A stretch of 64,000 nucleotides of DNA from assembly GCA_019843655.1 (NCBI GenBank), contig JACDQD010000006.1, forward strand, positions 13,782,246 through 13,846,245, read 5' to 3'. Below, piece by piece: positions 39,921 through 52,000 of this stretch (within the stretch, counting starts at the first letter, position 1; every line of letters starts with the position of its first letter). This DNA comes from Lethocerus indicus (taxonomy: Eukaryota > Arthropoda > Insecta > Hemiptera > Belostomatidae). Made by a program: the position numbers and the translations under genes. The notes under the pieces are model-generated. The model searched no databases and had not been told where the DNA came from. It saw only the letters and a program-made list of their open reading frames with translations.

Positions 39921-40310
39921 AACTCACGATAGTATAGTGGTGGTGTCGGCAGACAAAAGTCCACGTGGTGTCTATGGGACACCACCGGCCCTTTACCACG
40001 AACCCACTTACGAAACCCCTCCCCCTCATCCTTGAAAAAGGACTAGTTATAACCCACCTTCCTTGACAACCCCTCAATTTAAAACGTTTCGACGGGAGGT
40101 TTAAAATTAATTTTCTGGCGTCTACCATCGTTCAGGAAATAAAATCCTTTGCCAAAAAAATTAATTGACGGGATACCTACAGAAACTGAAAGATGTAATG
40201 AACCCTCCTGTTGTACCGACTATATTAGAAAGTTATTTCTCCATTCTCTATTATAATGTATTTTTAATGCGCTAATATTGAAGGTTATTAAAACTTTAAC
40301 TTATTTTCAG

Positions 40311-40484
40311 GACTCCGAGAAAGACTTGCCCGAATGCGAGCCTTGGGCAGTGTGCAGCAAGGTGGACGTGTACGACACCCCTTGGCTGGAGAGACAATGC
40401 CGTTGTCCGAAGCAGCAGAAATGCCCCGGGCTCCTCACTCCCAATGACGGCCATACTATCACCGATAAAACAAGACAATTTAAG
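40311..40484 (+). CDS. aos: argos (giant-lens) coding exon 2: first cysteine module
   Basis: Encodes residues 80-137 in phase 0. It follows the 3' splice site TTATTTTCAG and ends at the donor GTGAAT (40,485). It contains cysteines 88, 94, 109, 111 and 117 in the order C-x5-C, then CxC-x5-C. The sixth cysteine of the module (139) comes from exon 3. The stretch around PWLERQCRCP and DGHTITDKTRQFK is characteristic of insect giant-lens proteins and is the main basis for the name. Intron 1 before it is 7,476 bp and intron 2 after it is 510 bp. Confidence 0.93.
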
Positions 40485-40994
40485 GTGAATATATGAAAAT
40501 CGGCCTATTAATCTTAACGAAGTCAGTTTAAATTTCTCCGAAGGAAGCGATGTACAAACTAAACAGGATTCAGAGAGACAATGGATACTGAGTTGACTGA
40601 ATTCGGGATGAATAGAATCCGAGTCTGGTTCGGTGCTATTGTCAACGTTCCTATATAAGGAGCGCTAAACTGTGCCCCAACTAAGTTGAATGAATTGCAA
40701 TATCCTTCAGGAAAGTCGACCTTCTTGGTGTTTAACCGCCTCGTCGTATTATTTCGACAATAAACCGCCGCGATCATTATAAAGTTCCCTTAAGGACAAA
40801 TAATCAGAAATTATAACGTCATTTGTAATGACTTAAATTGATGACATAAACTGTTACTAGAAAAAAAATATAATGTTTATGCTAGAATTGGAAAGGTAGT
40901 TTGGAATCCTCGTGCTCCAGTCTGCTTCAGGTTTCACTGACTTTCAAGAAATAATAAAAACATACATTAATCTAAAGTTCTTTCTTTCTTTCAG

Positions 40995-41204
40995 CTATGC
41001 GAACCTGTAAAGAAATTACCCAAATGTCGTTACTTCCGGGACATAACTTGGACTTTGACTAGCGGGGCCGATAACCTTACGTCTCAAGTGGTCCACTGCC
41101 ACTGCCCGAAAGGTGCTGTCGCTTACCTCATCAAGAGGCAGGCCTATCAGGATTCCAAAGGCGCCATCGGCTACCACTACTCCTTCGCCTGTTCCCCCCA
41201 AAGC
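40995..41204 (+). CDS. aos: argos (giant-lens) coding exon 3: second cysteine module
   Basis: Encodes residues 138-207 in phase 0, with no internal Met. It follows a pyrimidine-rich 3' splice site (TTTCTTTCTTTCAG) and ends at donor GTATGT (41,205). It starts with LCEPVKKLPKCRYFRD, giving cysteine 139, which closes module 1, and cysteine 148, which opens module 2. Next come the HCHCP motif (172, 174) and cysteine 203. Module 2 therefore has four cysteines instead of six. There is one N-glycosylation sequon, NLT at residue 164. The phrase AYLIKRQAYQ and the end YHYSFACSPQS match the family closely. Known Argos structures show three related beta-rich modules that clamp the EGF domain of Spitz; that the same holds here is inference from the family. 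Confidence 0.95.
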
Positions 41205-41396
41205 GTATGTATTCATTGAATTACAAGGAAACGTTTTTCTTAGCAATCGATTATAAATGTTCGAGACAATTTCTTTTACTGCAGAAATATTTGCTGATTG
41301 GTTCTGCGTTATATAACTGACATAAAGCTTACTCGTAACTGATTCCAAAAGTAAATATGTACAGAATTATTAACAAAAAAATGTATTTTGCAACAG

Positions 41397-41603
41397 AGGT
41401 TGAGGTGTCAGAGAAAGGAACCTTGCCGACTTTTCACTGTAAGGAAGAGGGTGGAACTGTTGGATGAAGTGAACACAAACACTCTGTGCCAGTGCCCACA
41501 CGGCCACCACTGTCCGAGGCATCACACGAATACAGGAGTCATACCGGGCAAAACTTACGCAGAGGAAAACATCAGGACATACAGCGGCTATTGCCTAGGT
41601 TAA
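41397..41603 (+). CDS. aos: argos (giant-lens) coding exon 4: third cysteine module and stop
   Basis: Encodes residues 208-275 and the TAA stop (41,601-41,603). The 3' splice site is CAACAG, with a weak pyrimidine tract, after a 192 bp intron. This is the most conserved part of the family: RLRCQRKEPCRLFTVRKR, then LCQCPHGHHCP, ending TYSGYCLG. Cysteines 211, 217, 238, 240, 246 and 273 repeat the exact spacing pattern of module 1 (C-x5-C, CxC-x5-C, C). The basic stretch VRKR is part of the conserved core and I do not read it as a processing site. The reading frame is intact, with no sign of pseudogenisation. Confidence 0.95.
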   Translation, partial: RLRCQRKEPCRLFTVRKRVELLDEVNTNTLCQCPHGHHCPRHHTNTGVIPGKTYAEENIRTYSGYCLG

Positions 41604-41689
41604 TTTCACTCAAACTACTACCACTTCTACTGTGTGCATGTATGTGGACAGACAGGAATGGCTTAAAAGTGATACAAATATTCTCATAG

Positions 41690-41695
41690 AATAAA
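41690..41695 (+). promoter_or_regulatory. aos: Candidate proximal poly(A) signal of argos
   Basis: The first AATAAA after the stop codon, 87 bases downstream of it. It would give a very short 3' UTR. The downstream sequence is only moderately T/G-rich. Confidence 0.25.
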
Positions 41696-42793
41696 ACTCT
41701 GAAAGTTTCAACTGCATAAGCTCAAATGAATATTTATGGACTCTGCAATGAATGGGTATTGTCGGATACGTGCCACATATATGGGTAGATTTAGAAAATC
41801 TATCATCTCCCACAATGGGAAAATTAACAGTGATAAACTGTTGTACAAATTAATTACCAACGAATCCTAATAATGTATAAAATTATGTATTATAAATATG
41901 CCTGGTGTAAAGATCTTAGAAAAATAAGATTAAGTATTTAAATTTACAAATAATTTAGGTATGAAGCAGCCAATCTATATTGCAGAATGAGTGGACCTAA
42001 TAATTTAAAAATGAAAACAGAACTTGAAAACAATGGTAACAGACATGTTAATAATTAATACAACTTTTAATGCAATATTAATTTTAACCATGCTGTAATG
42101 TAAATTGTGAACTTTTTAAATTTTCAGTGAACTAATAATGACTCAATGGTAGTAACATAGGATACAGTATACAATAAGAATAGTAAAGTAATATTATTTT
42201 CCATTTGATCTTGCCGTTATAAGTACCTGAATGTGGAAGCCTAATTATTATATTCTAATGTTCTTTCTTAGTAAATAGACAAAATTAGGCTATAGAAAGA
42301 ATGTAAATAAAATATTTCTAATTATTAAAAAATATATTTAATATGCAAATTAATATTGTGTTCTGAAAAAAATAAAATAAAATAAAAGCTCATAAATGTG
42401 AATATAACAAAAAATTAAGGTACATAGTACTTAGACGAAATATTAATAATTTATTTATAAAAAAAGTGTTTCATCACTTAGTGTTTTCATGATTTGAATT
42501 GGAAATGTTGCATTAAATGGTTACCATTATATCACATTTGAGCTTTAATAAACGATTTTAAACATTGATATTTTAATATTTTATGTATGTTGTTTATTAT
42601 TGTTTCTAGAATTGTATATGTTTGAAAGCATTCCAAACGTAGGAATATATTTAAATGTGCTAATATTGTGTAAATTTATATTAGCAAATGAGCTTTAAAA
42701 TAAATGTTTATTTGTGTGAATTTATATAGTCTACTGAACGGTATACGTTTCTGGAAAGAATTGTAATTTTTGTATAATTTGTTTTATTATTTA

Positions 42794-42799
42794 AATAAA
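42794..42799 (+). promoter_or_regulatory. aos: Candidate distal poly(A) signal of argos
   Basis: AATAAA followed within about ten bases by a GT-rich element. It is the last such pair before the sequence loses recognisable 3'-end signals. Earlier AATAAA hexamers may also be used. Confidence 0.4.
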
Positions 42800-45700
42800 A
42801 TTTAGTGTTGATATCTAGCACCACTCCTTTCTATAAACTATAACCAATCCAAGTCAAAATTTATTAATTCATTACAAAAACACGTTTGTACCACCCTTCA
42901 TCATTGACCACAGTCATAGATAATGTCACCATATATCTATAACCAATAATAATAATAATAGCCACTAAAATGCTCCATCACTCACACATACTCAGGAATA
43001 AAGTAAAGAAAAAAAATTATTTATATGTGCTGAAACTTAAAATAGTATAATATCATATACTCTCAAATGGTATAATCCATATATATATTAATATAACAAC
43101 CTTAGTACCACATAATTAATAACCATAACAATTTCAATTCATAAATATATCTGTATATTGTGATTAACAAAAGAAAATTTTGTTTTATAGGATTAAATTT
43201 AATAAACCAATGAATTAATTTGAAATAGTTTTAATTAATTTGAAACAGTTCAAATTTACTAGAAATAATCTCTTTTAATCTTTTCAATAATTCTTACTAA
43301 TTTATGAATGTATGTCATATAGAATCACTTTTCAATTATATTAGAATTGAAATAAAAAGTAAATAATATTTTGATAGAATAATAAGCAAATAGGGTATAT
43401 AATTATAAACAATAATAGTCATATAAGGAATATGCAAACCAATAATAAAACCTGTAAAAAATTTCAAAAACTGATAAATTATGAAAAACCTGTCTATTGC
43501 TAATGTTAAATTTTTTTTTTAAGTTTTAATTATGCTGAGGTGGCAGTACGCAATTTTACTATAGTGCCACGTTACTACATAATTTATGGGCCTACAATTT
43601 CCATTTGTTTTTGCCATCAGCTGCCTATAAAGCAAGTATAATGAACATTATGCGTCCCCATGACGTTTACGGGAGCCTTTTGATCGGTACTAGGCGGTCT
43701 ACTGGCGCCATCTCTAAGAGAGATTGAGTACGACAATGACTCCATACAATTATAGAAATGTTTTACGATATTGTATAAAATACAATTTACAATATGATAC
43801 TGTATATTTATTTCAAATGTGTGAACAGAGGTAATTGGTGTTACGTTTATACTTGGGAAATAAATACATACCTTTTCCAAGTCTCAAACCCTATATAGTT
43901 TAGAACTCCAACCAAGTTTACAGGGTCTAAGGAATAGGATCTTGAAATAGTACTTATCTGAAACGTTTCTTCCGAGAAATGCTGTGTTGGGTTAAATATT
44001 TTGCTCCGAGCAATATAAAATAACGCAATACGAAAAGAAACTGCGCACCGTATAATAGTAAGGGTGGGGAGGCACCGGCAATCCATCATCATTTGTCAAA
44101 GAGGAGGTAGAAGAGAATTCAGCAATAAGTTTCCTCCGGCGGACAATGGATCTTCAAATCGAACTGGACCACGGTTTTTGTTAGGGCGGCATCCCCGTTA
44201 TACGTCTAATGCAAGAAGCTGAATCAATTATCGGCGTCCAATCAGTCCGATGCCAGTCTACATCCACAGCGCTGAGTGACCCAATAAAACGTGAGTGAAA
44301 CTAAACCGTCGAACGGTATTGGGACGGGATATTGTGACCGGCTGTGCGGAAATGGATAGGCTATATAGTTTGACTGTCCGTATTGTGGTGAAAATTACAA
44401 AAAGCCAGTCCAATCCTTCAATAAGGAGAGTAATAAAGCGGGTGGACAAAATAATTGAATCCGCTTGTTGAATCGGAGCGGAAAAAATTAATTTGTTTAA
44501 ATACTATCCTTCTAAGTCATCTTATGCATCTCTTTTCGACTTCCTTTACGTTTAAACGTTGAAATTTTAGTGAAAAGTATTTTGTCATAGATGCCATTTG
44601 GGTCATCAAGTATAAATGTAAACTGCACAACTTAAAATTAAAATGTTTAACGCACCTTAAAACTGATATTACAAACCCGAAAGAAGTCACCAAATAATAG
44701 GCCATTCTCTGCGACTGGATTCCACCAACAAACACCGATTACGAATCTAGCGCCATAAGAGAAAGGACGACGGAAACAAAAATTCGAGCAAGTTCCCACA
44801 GTAAATGAAAAAAAAAATTCTCAGTGAAAGTTTTTGGGAAGCCAAATGAACTTTTATGCCCATTAATTGTATTTGAGAACTTTCTAGAGTAATTTTACCC
44901 AATAGTAGGGAAATTCCACTTTCGATGCTTAAAAATGATTGCTTGATTACAGTTCCAAATCGAGTTTTGTTTATATACGATACTCTAAAACAAGTCCAGT
45001 GTCAAGTATAAACCCGACGTTTATGCACGACAACTAGCGCCATCTTAAATGTTAGAACTGATTCATTCAAAAAATAATTTAACTATTAATACAAGTCTGC
45101 AGTACAAATAAAATACAAACTATATTAAAATTAATTTTAGTATCATTCTAAAAAAATACAGACTTGTAAATTTCATACTTTATTAAAAAGCCGAGCTTAG
45201 TTTCGGAAAAAACTCCTATACAGTGTACACATTAAACTCGATCAGGTACTGCAATTACTTCGTCTACGGGCGTAGCGATTTTACTGGAAAACAGCCGAGT
45301 ATCTCCGTTCGTCGAAAAAGGAAATACGTGCGTGCGTTTCACATTGGCTAGCTCCGAAACCAGGTTCGCATCGCGAAAGTCAGGTCCGAGGAGAAGTGCA
45401 AGCGGCGAGCGTCAACTGAGGTAAACACGCGTCCGAAATTTGTAATTAGGTATCGAAGGGGAAAGAAAATGTTGGTTAAGTGGGTCGGACCAGAGTTGGC
45501 CCGGCCGGAACTTAGTGTCAACCACGTATATATTTCGTATATCCTACCACTATTAATACTAGAAAAAATAGTGACCTTTCTAGCAGAAATAGTAATAAAA
45601 ACAATTTACGTAGCGACAATAGGTTCAGTCAAGAATTTTCTTGATTTCACCGACTGTTGTTTTACAACCATATCTAACTAATTTACATTTTTAACATCGA

Positions 45701-46138
45701 ACCCTAAATAGGACTCTAGAAAAATCGAAAAACAACCTGACCGAATGACTATCAATGGGTTATATATTTCCGTCGAAATATTCATGAATACCCAATTTCC
45801 ATCGCAGCTTACGCCGATTGAAAACCGACAGCCACCCTTCATATTCATCAACCGATCAATCAACATTCGGAATGTAAATTTGTATAACTAACAAATGAAT
45901 CATTCATGCCTGAATTGTTTTTCCGCACTAACGATCGCTCAAATTGATATGGTCGAATTGTATACCGGTCTATTTCAAATCAGTTTTCCTGAAATTGAAT
46001 CCTCTCAAGTTGGTAACGGCGGGTGGTAAAGGCCAATAGAGAATAACAGCTTCACGCGAATCGAATAGCCTAGAATTACACGGTTGAAAGCCATTAAAAG
46101 AAATAACTGATATGTAGGATAACTGATGCCCGACATCG

Positions 46139-46159
46139 ACTGGGACGAATCGTCCCAGT
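46139..46159. repeat. 10-bp perfect inverted repeat, 1-base centre
   Basis: ACTGGGACGA, A, TCGTCCCAGT. Its GC-rich arms make it less likely to be a low-complexity accident than the AT palindromes. It resembles a dimeric protein-binding site or a cruciform-prone site. Confidence 0.75.
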
Positions 46160-48881
46160 TGTAATTCAACGTATAGTGGTTTGATTTGAATTTCGATTAA
46201 CGACGGCAGTGTATGAGGTCCACCTAAATTTAATTCGACCGCCAGTTTGTCACTTCTTTTTCAACTGCTTCACTGCTTTATCATTGCTGAAGCCACACAT
46301 TATTTTGGAATGAATAGTGGCTATCACGAAATCGCTTTTACAATAAAAACGGATTAAAATCAAACTGGTTTTGCTCAAGTCGGCATTTTTAAAACTAATC
46401 CACTGCAACTAAGGTACCAAATGCTGTTTCATTGTTCCATTACTAATTTAAATTTTTTAAAATGACTCTTGAATTCAGAGGTTTTAGTTTGTAAGCTTGA
46501 TCGTTTGATTCGCTCAACTTTAACTGATTTTTGCATGGTTAACTTAGAAAACGGGCTCTTACTGCGACCAGTGCCCAGTGTCGGACAAAGTCACTGGCTC
46601 GGGTGGTAACCCCGTTCCTCTTGAGAGGTTATTCATACTTCACCCTAGAACCCTTCATACAGTAACCTGAGGCGCTAACCAATCAAATAGAACAACTTAT
46701 CAGACTTTATACCTTACTCAATAGCAAATTTATTCGTTTGGGGGTCCATAAGGATCTCGAATATCGCGTGTCGTCCGTAGGTTCAGGTCACAGTTCCATA
46801 TGGAATGTATACAAAACGAAATCGCCAACCAAAGTAAAGAAATTCATTTCTTGCTTCTCGTCTTTTACTTTCTGGATCCCAACTAAGACAGACTTACGGT
46901 TTTTTCGTTAACACAATCATCTCTCATGGAGGGGACATGATTTCCGTTCCAGTAGGAACACTTTTTTCCCTCTATATTTCCGGTAGCGTAAACACGGGAA
47001 AGTGGCCTCAGACAACTGGCTCCGGTCATTTAAAATCTCCCAAAAAAGGGCGGCATAAACGCTGGATGTCGTTTCTGGATCGAACCCGGGCCAATAGTGC
47101 CGGGGGAGACACTGAACAATGGCCGAAGCCTGCCGGCGGGTAGTAGCCGCCTCACGGGGCAACACTTTTTCCTCGGGCCGCCGACTTTCGTCTCAGTAAC
47201 GGACCACAATTAATACAGGGCCGTGATTTAGAAGAGTGCTGGTCAGTTGTTGATATTAACGAGAGGGGCGGTCGGGTTCCGCACGACTGCTCTCCGGGTC
47301 CCGGCTCCCGCCTCCGCCTATGGAACTTCTCCAACCGCCCCTCTCGATTTACGGGCCCGGACTTTCTCTCCGTTTGGCCTCAAGGATGTCTTAGTACCAC
47401 CACTGTTTCTGTCCATTTTTCATTTTTCCACACATTTTTCCAAAATTATCCAGTCAAGAGGGCAAACCGGATGCCCCTAAAAAGATAATCGCGCGATAAA
47501 CAGTATTACTTTCGTAAGTGACACAGTCCTTCTACAGTTAGACATAAAAATAGTTAAATAAAAAAAATAGAAGATCATAAAAAGTAATGCTATCGCATAA
47601 ATAGTTAGTACTGCACTCCGTTTAATAAAGGAAAACTTCGGAAGACGACGGAAATCATAGACCAGCATAACGTTGGACCAGTGTTAGGAAAGACTCATTC
47701 TTCTTAGTTATTTTGCATATTATCGTAGACTTGGGTCATACGTGCACCAGAATGGATACATGACGACTAACGACTGACGACTGCGGTATTCAATAAGTCT
47801 CCCGTAAAATGTCTGTAATATCACAGTCATAATTTTACAATTTAGCGGAAAGTAAAAGTTCGGCAATAAATTCATAAGACCGGCAGCGATTTTCCGCAGC
47901 GATGACTTCTAAAATTATACAATGACTTAAACGTTAATTGAGAATTATTTTATTCATTTTCACGCATTAGTAATCCAATAAATTTTAACCACCCGAAAGG
48001 AACTGAGCTATATGTCTATACCCTACTTCCTGAAACAGAGACAAATTATATAAACCGATTTAATATACAGTTACTTATGACACTGTATTATTAATATATA
48101 TAATATACGGTATGGTAGAGAAGGTATTATATCTCCCGTGAGATGAAAGCTCGGATAGGAATACCTACGATCAAGCGTTCTAATTTATCTAATTATATTC
48201 AAATAAAATAAAATTCAATAACACCCAGAAAACAGCAGCAATAGTTAATTATTTGTTACTGAAATGTTATGTGTGCAAGGATATCGTCATATTGACACTT
48301 GTAATTTAAATGCAGGCTCAATTTGGGAGTCCCACTATAGCTTCTTCTAAATTCATTACACGCAGGACACGACGCTTTAATTTGGAATGTGTCCTCAAAG
48401 GAGGAGGCGTCAATTAAAGTTGCAGATTGAACAAGTAGATACTCCGCTCGATTTAAACTCATTAAAATTTTAACATTATAGTTCCGTGCCGTCACATGAC
48501 TGAAAGGTCCAAGAGTACAGGAGAGATCATCAGGAGAATATCGCATAACACAGTCATGAGGACGGGAGTGTAATCCAATATATGGCATAATATTGTGGTA
48601 AATCCACAATTGAAAGTGTCTGAATTTGTCAGTTATTTGTTAGTTACAATTGATATTATAATTATAATAATCGCTGTATTGAATTACACTTATTTACCCT
48701 CATTGGACTGTTTTTTGCGACGTTTTGCTCTCAAAAACGACCAAATCTCCAAAACAATTGTCTTTCTTTTTGGATCCCTTATACCCTCTCAAAGTTTTGC
48801 CGTTTAATTTCAGCCAACCTGTATCACATTCGATTTAAAAAACGGCCGGATATTAATGTTTTGACCAAAGTCCTAACTCAG

Positions 48882-49010
48882 GGGCTATCATTAACCATTT
48901 TGAAGCGACAGAGGCGACTACTGAGGACCAATGTATATGACTACAAGGTGTCGGAGGACGTTGACACTAGAGGGTTGGCGCAGGGGGAAGAGGGGGTCTA
49001 CGCCTGTTAG
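48882..49010 (+). other. Weak exon-like open segment
   Basis: The sequence TCCTAACTCAG could serve as a 3' splice site. After it come 42 open codons and a TAG (49,008-49,010), with a translation including KRQRRLLRTNVYDYKVSED. A possible donor (AAG-GTGTCG) lies inside. No family is recognised, and the length is well within chance, so this is listed only as something to test against transcripts. Confidence 0.15.
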
Positions 49011-52000
49011 CCGCATGACTCCTTCAGATCGCTCACCTCTGATCTTCGCCGGCCTATTTAATTAAGTCCACCGTCCAAAAAGAATCGACGGCCGACCGTG
49101 AAAAGCGATCGGGTTAATTCGATCATTTTTTTCCGACCGCTTACTACTGTCAACCGGTGAGAACTTAATTGCCGTTGAAACTCTTCTAGACAAAGCGCAT
49201 TACAAAAACGGCCGAAGACAAAGAGTGTGCGTGCATAATTGTTTAGATGCCCAGAAGGGTGACGGAAACTTTCTCCATAGTCGGTTTGTGTTAAGAAGGA
49301 GAGGCAAATTTCATGAATTCATTTTCAAGGATAACCGATAATACGATTTTCCACTCTCCAACGATTACTTTCTAACGTGTTACTCCGTCCAGCCTTTCCA
49401 CATTTTATCGACCATCTCCGTTTCTAACCTCCTTTGCAAATTCACTGCTCAAAAATTGCTAAGAAATTAGAATAATAGGCAGAATATTTGGTTTTTTGTT
49501 TATAATTTCCATAATTAATGTTTTGATATTTACCTCAATAAAAAGAAATAAAACTAAACTGCCAAGACAAGATATAGTTTTGAAGAAAAGCACTGGTCAT
49601 CCACAGGAAATTGTAGAAAACGAGACAAGCCTTACGCGCCTGGTTGCGCCAATTCATCTTTCAATTGCAGTTAAACTATTCACAAGAATGTCGTCACGAG
49701 CACGATATCGATATTTTGTGTGCAAGAAATATAAGAATTTTTCCATAAACCGATTTTATAATAACCTCTAACATCTTGTTTAGCACTATCAAAACTTAAT
49801 CGCTCGTTCAACGTCTCACTACTTGGACTAATTGTCAGTTATTATTCGCATTATCGCACAGAAGAAAGACCGGTTAAAAGGGGGAAAAAAAATAGTAATT
49901 AGTGCGAACAAGATGTTTCCCACGTTCTTTCGTGAGAATCATTAACTGATTGGAAAGGGATAAGGTAAGACCAAATTCGAAAAAAACGATAACGCAAAAA
50001 CAGAGGGCGTTAAAAGGAATAAATTTAAAAGGTTTCGTCCAAATTAAAAAAATTGGAAAGCAGTGCCTAAAAGGCGGTCGCTGAATTTAATTGGACTGAG
50101 GGAAGTAAGTACGCGAATAAAATACATAATATTCTGAAATAAAAACAAGAAATGAGCAGTTCAGATATTGAACGGAATGGAATAAGTCTATAGATAAATT
50201 AATAACAGTTAAATAAAACTTTATGTAGAAAATAATAAGAAATAGTGATTAATGATAATTAATTCTAAAACGTAGGTTCTCTTTTTTATATACCTATATT
50301 ATTATTTACTTCAACATCTTTAACCCACTAAAACGTGGTATATTGCATTAACGGAGCCCTTCGTTATTGTTTTACATCATGCACTTGAATACAATAATTT
50401 TCAATATCTTCTCGTAATTAAAATTCGAGCGGAACCCTACACGGTTGCTTCGCTGTTCAGAAAACCGCGCATTTGAAACCCATGTACACCTACACGTCTT
50501 AAGATGATTACTAGAAAATAAGATAATGCGAAACTACCGGGATATCTGCAAATTGCGGTAACCCGGAGTGTCAACAGATAACGTCAGTGGGTATAGGAAG
50601 TAGATAAGTTGAATATACTTGTAAAACCTGCTCAAATTATTATTGGTGAGAAAACAATATTTTACCAAAGACAAACAGAACTTATTATATGATCCCTTGG
50701 ACGAATAATTAATCCATTTTTGTAGTTTTAATCTTATTGGTGCCTAAAATTCAAGTGCTATTTTAAACACGGACATTATTCATCCGGCGATTTATGTCAA
50801 GTCGCCGCATCATCCATTTTCTAGATAGCATCACGTGTAGTCCTGCAAACGGTTAGGAGAAACCGTGGGACGGGAATCGCTAAATAAAAATATGGATGAG
50901 AATAAAAGAAATTCAACCAGTTAGTTCAGAGCAGTTATCCCAAGTTAATCCAAATTGACAGACAATCGATCCCCGGGTATTTTGAAAAGTTTTCATGCAA
51001 TCACACACCTGTAAAACTATGAATTCAGTCGTATGTGGGATCCCAGCTCGGTTGTAATTAGACTACTTGTAAGAGTCGGAGCAATAATTAGCGAATTCTG
51101 AATGTATAAATTACAATAATAAGTTTCTCATTGTCTGGTTAGAAAAGTGCAGGCTGCTAGCGGTTTTTTAATATACGAAATGAGCAGAACCACCATTCAC
51201 AACGTCAAAAGAAGATACCGACTGCGCAATTTTCAAATTCCAGTTTATGTAAACATTTTCCATGACGATAACCCGTATACTTTTTAATATAAAGAACAAT
51301 TAACTCATCCCGGCGGACATTGGTGTAGAACAAAAATGGATATATGTATAATATAAAATTGGCCATCGTTTACAGTAATTCCCATTCTCTTTCCAATGTT
51401 AGTTTATAGCATGGTCCAAATTCAATTTCCGGGTAATATTTGCGTCCGAATTTTCGCTGTTCCGCGCGTGGAGTGCATACAAATATGTACGGTAATTTGA
51501 GATCGGTGGAAAAGAAATCGACTGAAGCCAATAAGAATACAGGTTGCAGTTCTCACGGTGACGAGTGTCTCCGACCCAAAACAACAGGCTATCACCGGCC
51601 AATAAAAAACTAGCCCCGATTCCCCTCAATAGTTTCCGGATTTCACGCCCCTAAAAGAAGACAAATTCGTAAATTGTAGCCAACATCACATCAGTGCACA
51701 CGACGTTTTTATAAACGTCACCGTTCAGTCATTTCCCAAATAATAGGAATAAACGAACAAATTAAATTTTTAATAATTTCAATAATGATCATAAATATAG
51801 TCTCCTTTAGAAAATGTCTATTAAAAATGTCATAAAATCCAAACTGACTATAACCCCTATATGTCTATTATATGACGGAAGAAACAACAAGAAAGCCGGT
51901 GGATTTTGGATTAACACTAGTATAACAGTACAGAATTCTAGAATATGGAAAATGTTTATTTATAAGTAAATTATATAATAAAGAAACCATCAGCGTGAAG

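Larger units (their letters stand above)
32835..40310 (+). other. aos: argos intron 1 (7,476 bp)
   Basis: Donor GTAAGT at 32,835 and acceptor TTATTTTCAG ending at 40,310. It holds a diverged direct repeat pair (35,566-35,659 and 35,981-36,059), GA-rich tracts (35,599-35,639, 36,044-36,115 and 36,914-37,043), a 15-base poly-C run (39,906-39,920), a CAGTGGCGTA-type element start (39,528), and a 9-bp inverted repeat at 33,820-33,828 / 33,847-33,855. Several GC-balanced blocks, for example 33,720-33,900 and 34,800-35,000, could be enhancers, but nothing in them identifies a factor. Open frames here, the longest being 37,356-37,790 on the minus strand, match nothing I know. Confidence 0.75.
41604..42820 (+). 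other. aos: Probable long argos 3' untranslated region
   Basis: After the stop codon the sequence becomes very AT-rich and nearly free of CG, unlike most of the window, and carries many AUUUA-like pentamers. Candidate AATAAA signals lie at 41,690, 42,306, 42,371, 42,547, 42,709 and 42,794. The last is followed by a GT-rich stretch (TTTAGTGTTGATAT), and the one at 42,547 by another (TATGTATGTTG). I infer a long 3' UTR with alternative ends; the true end is unknown and the AT-rich composition continues to about 43,540. Confidence 0.45.

Noticed and set aside
47077..47087. GGATCGAACCC, the reverse complement of a tRNA B box
   Set aside because: The surrounding minus-strand sequence does not fold into a T arm or acceptor stem, and no A box is present.
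48256..48609. 117-codon minus-strand frame
   Set aside because: Looks moderately protein-like but matches no family I know, and the flanks give no support.
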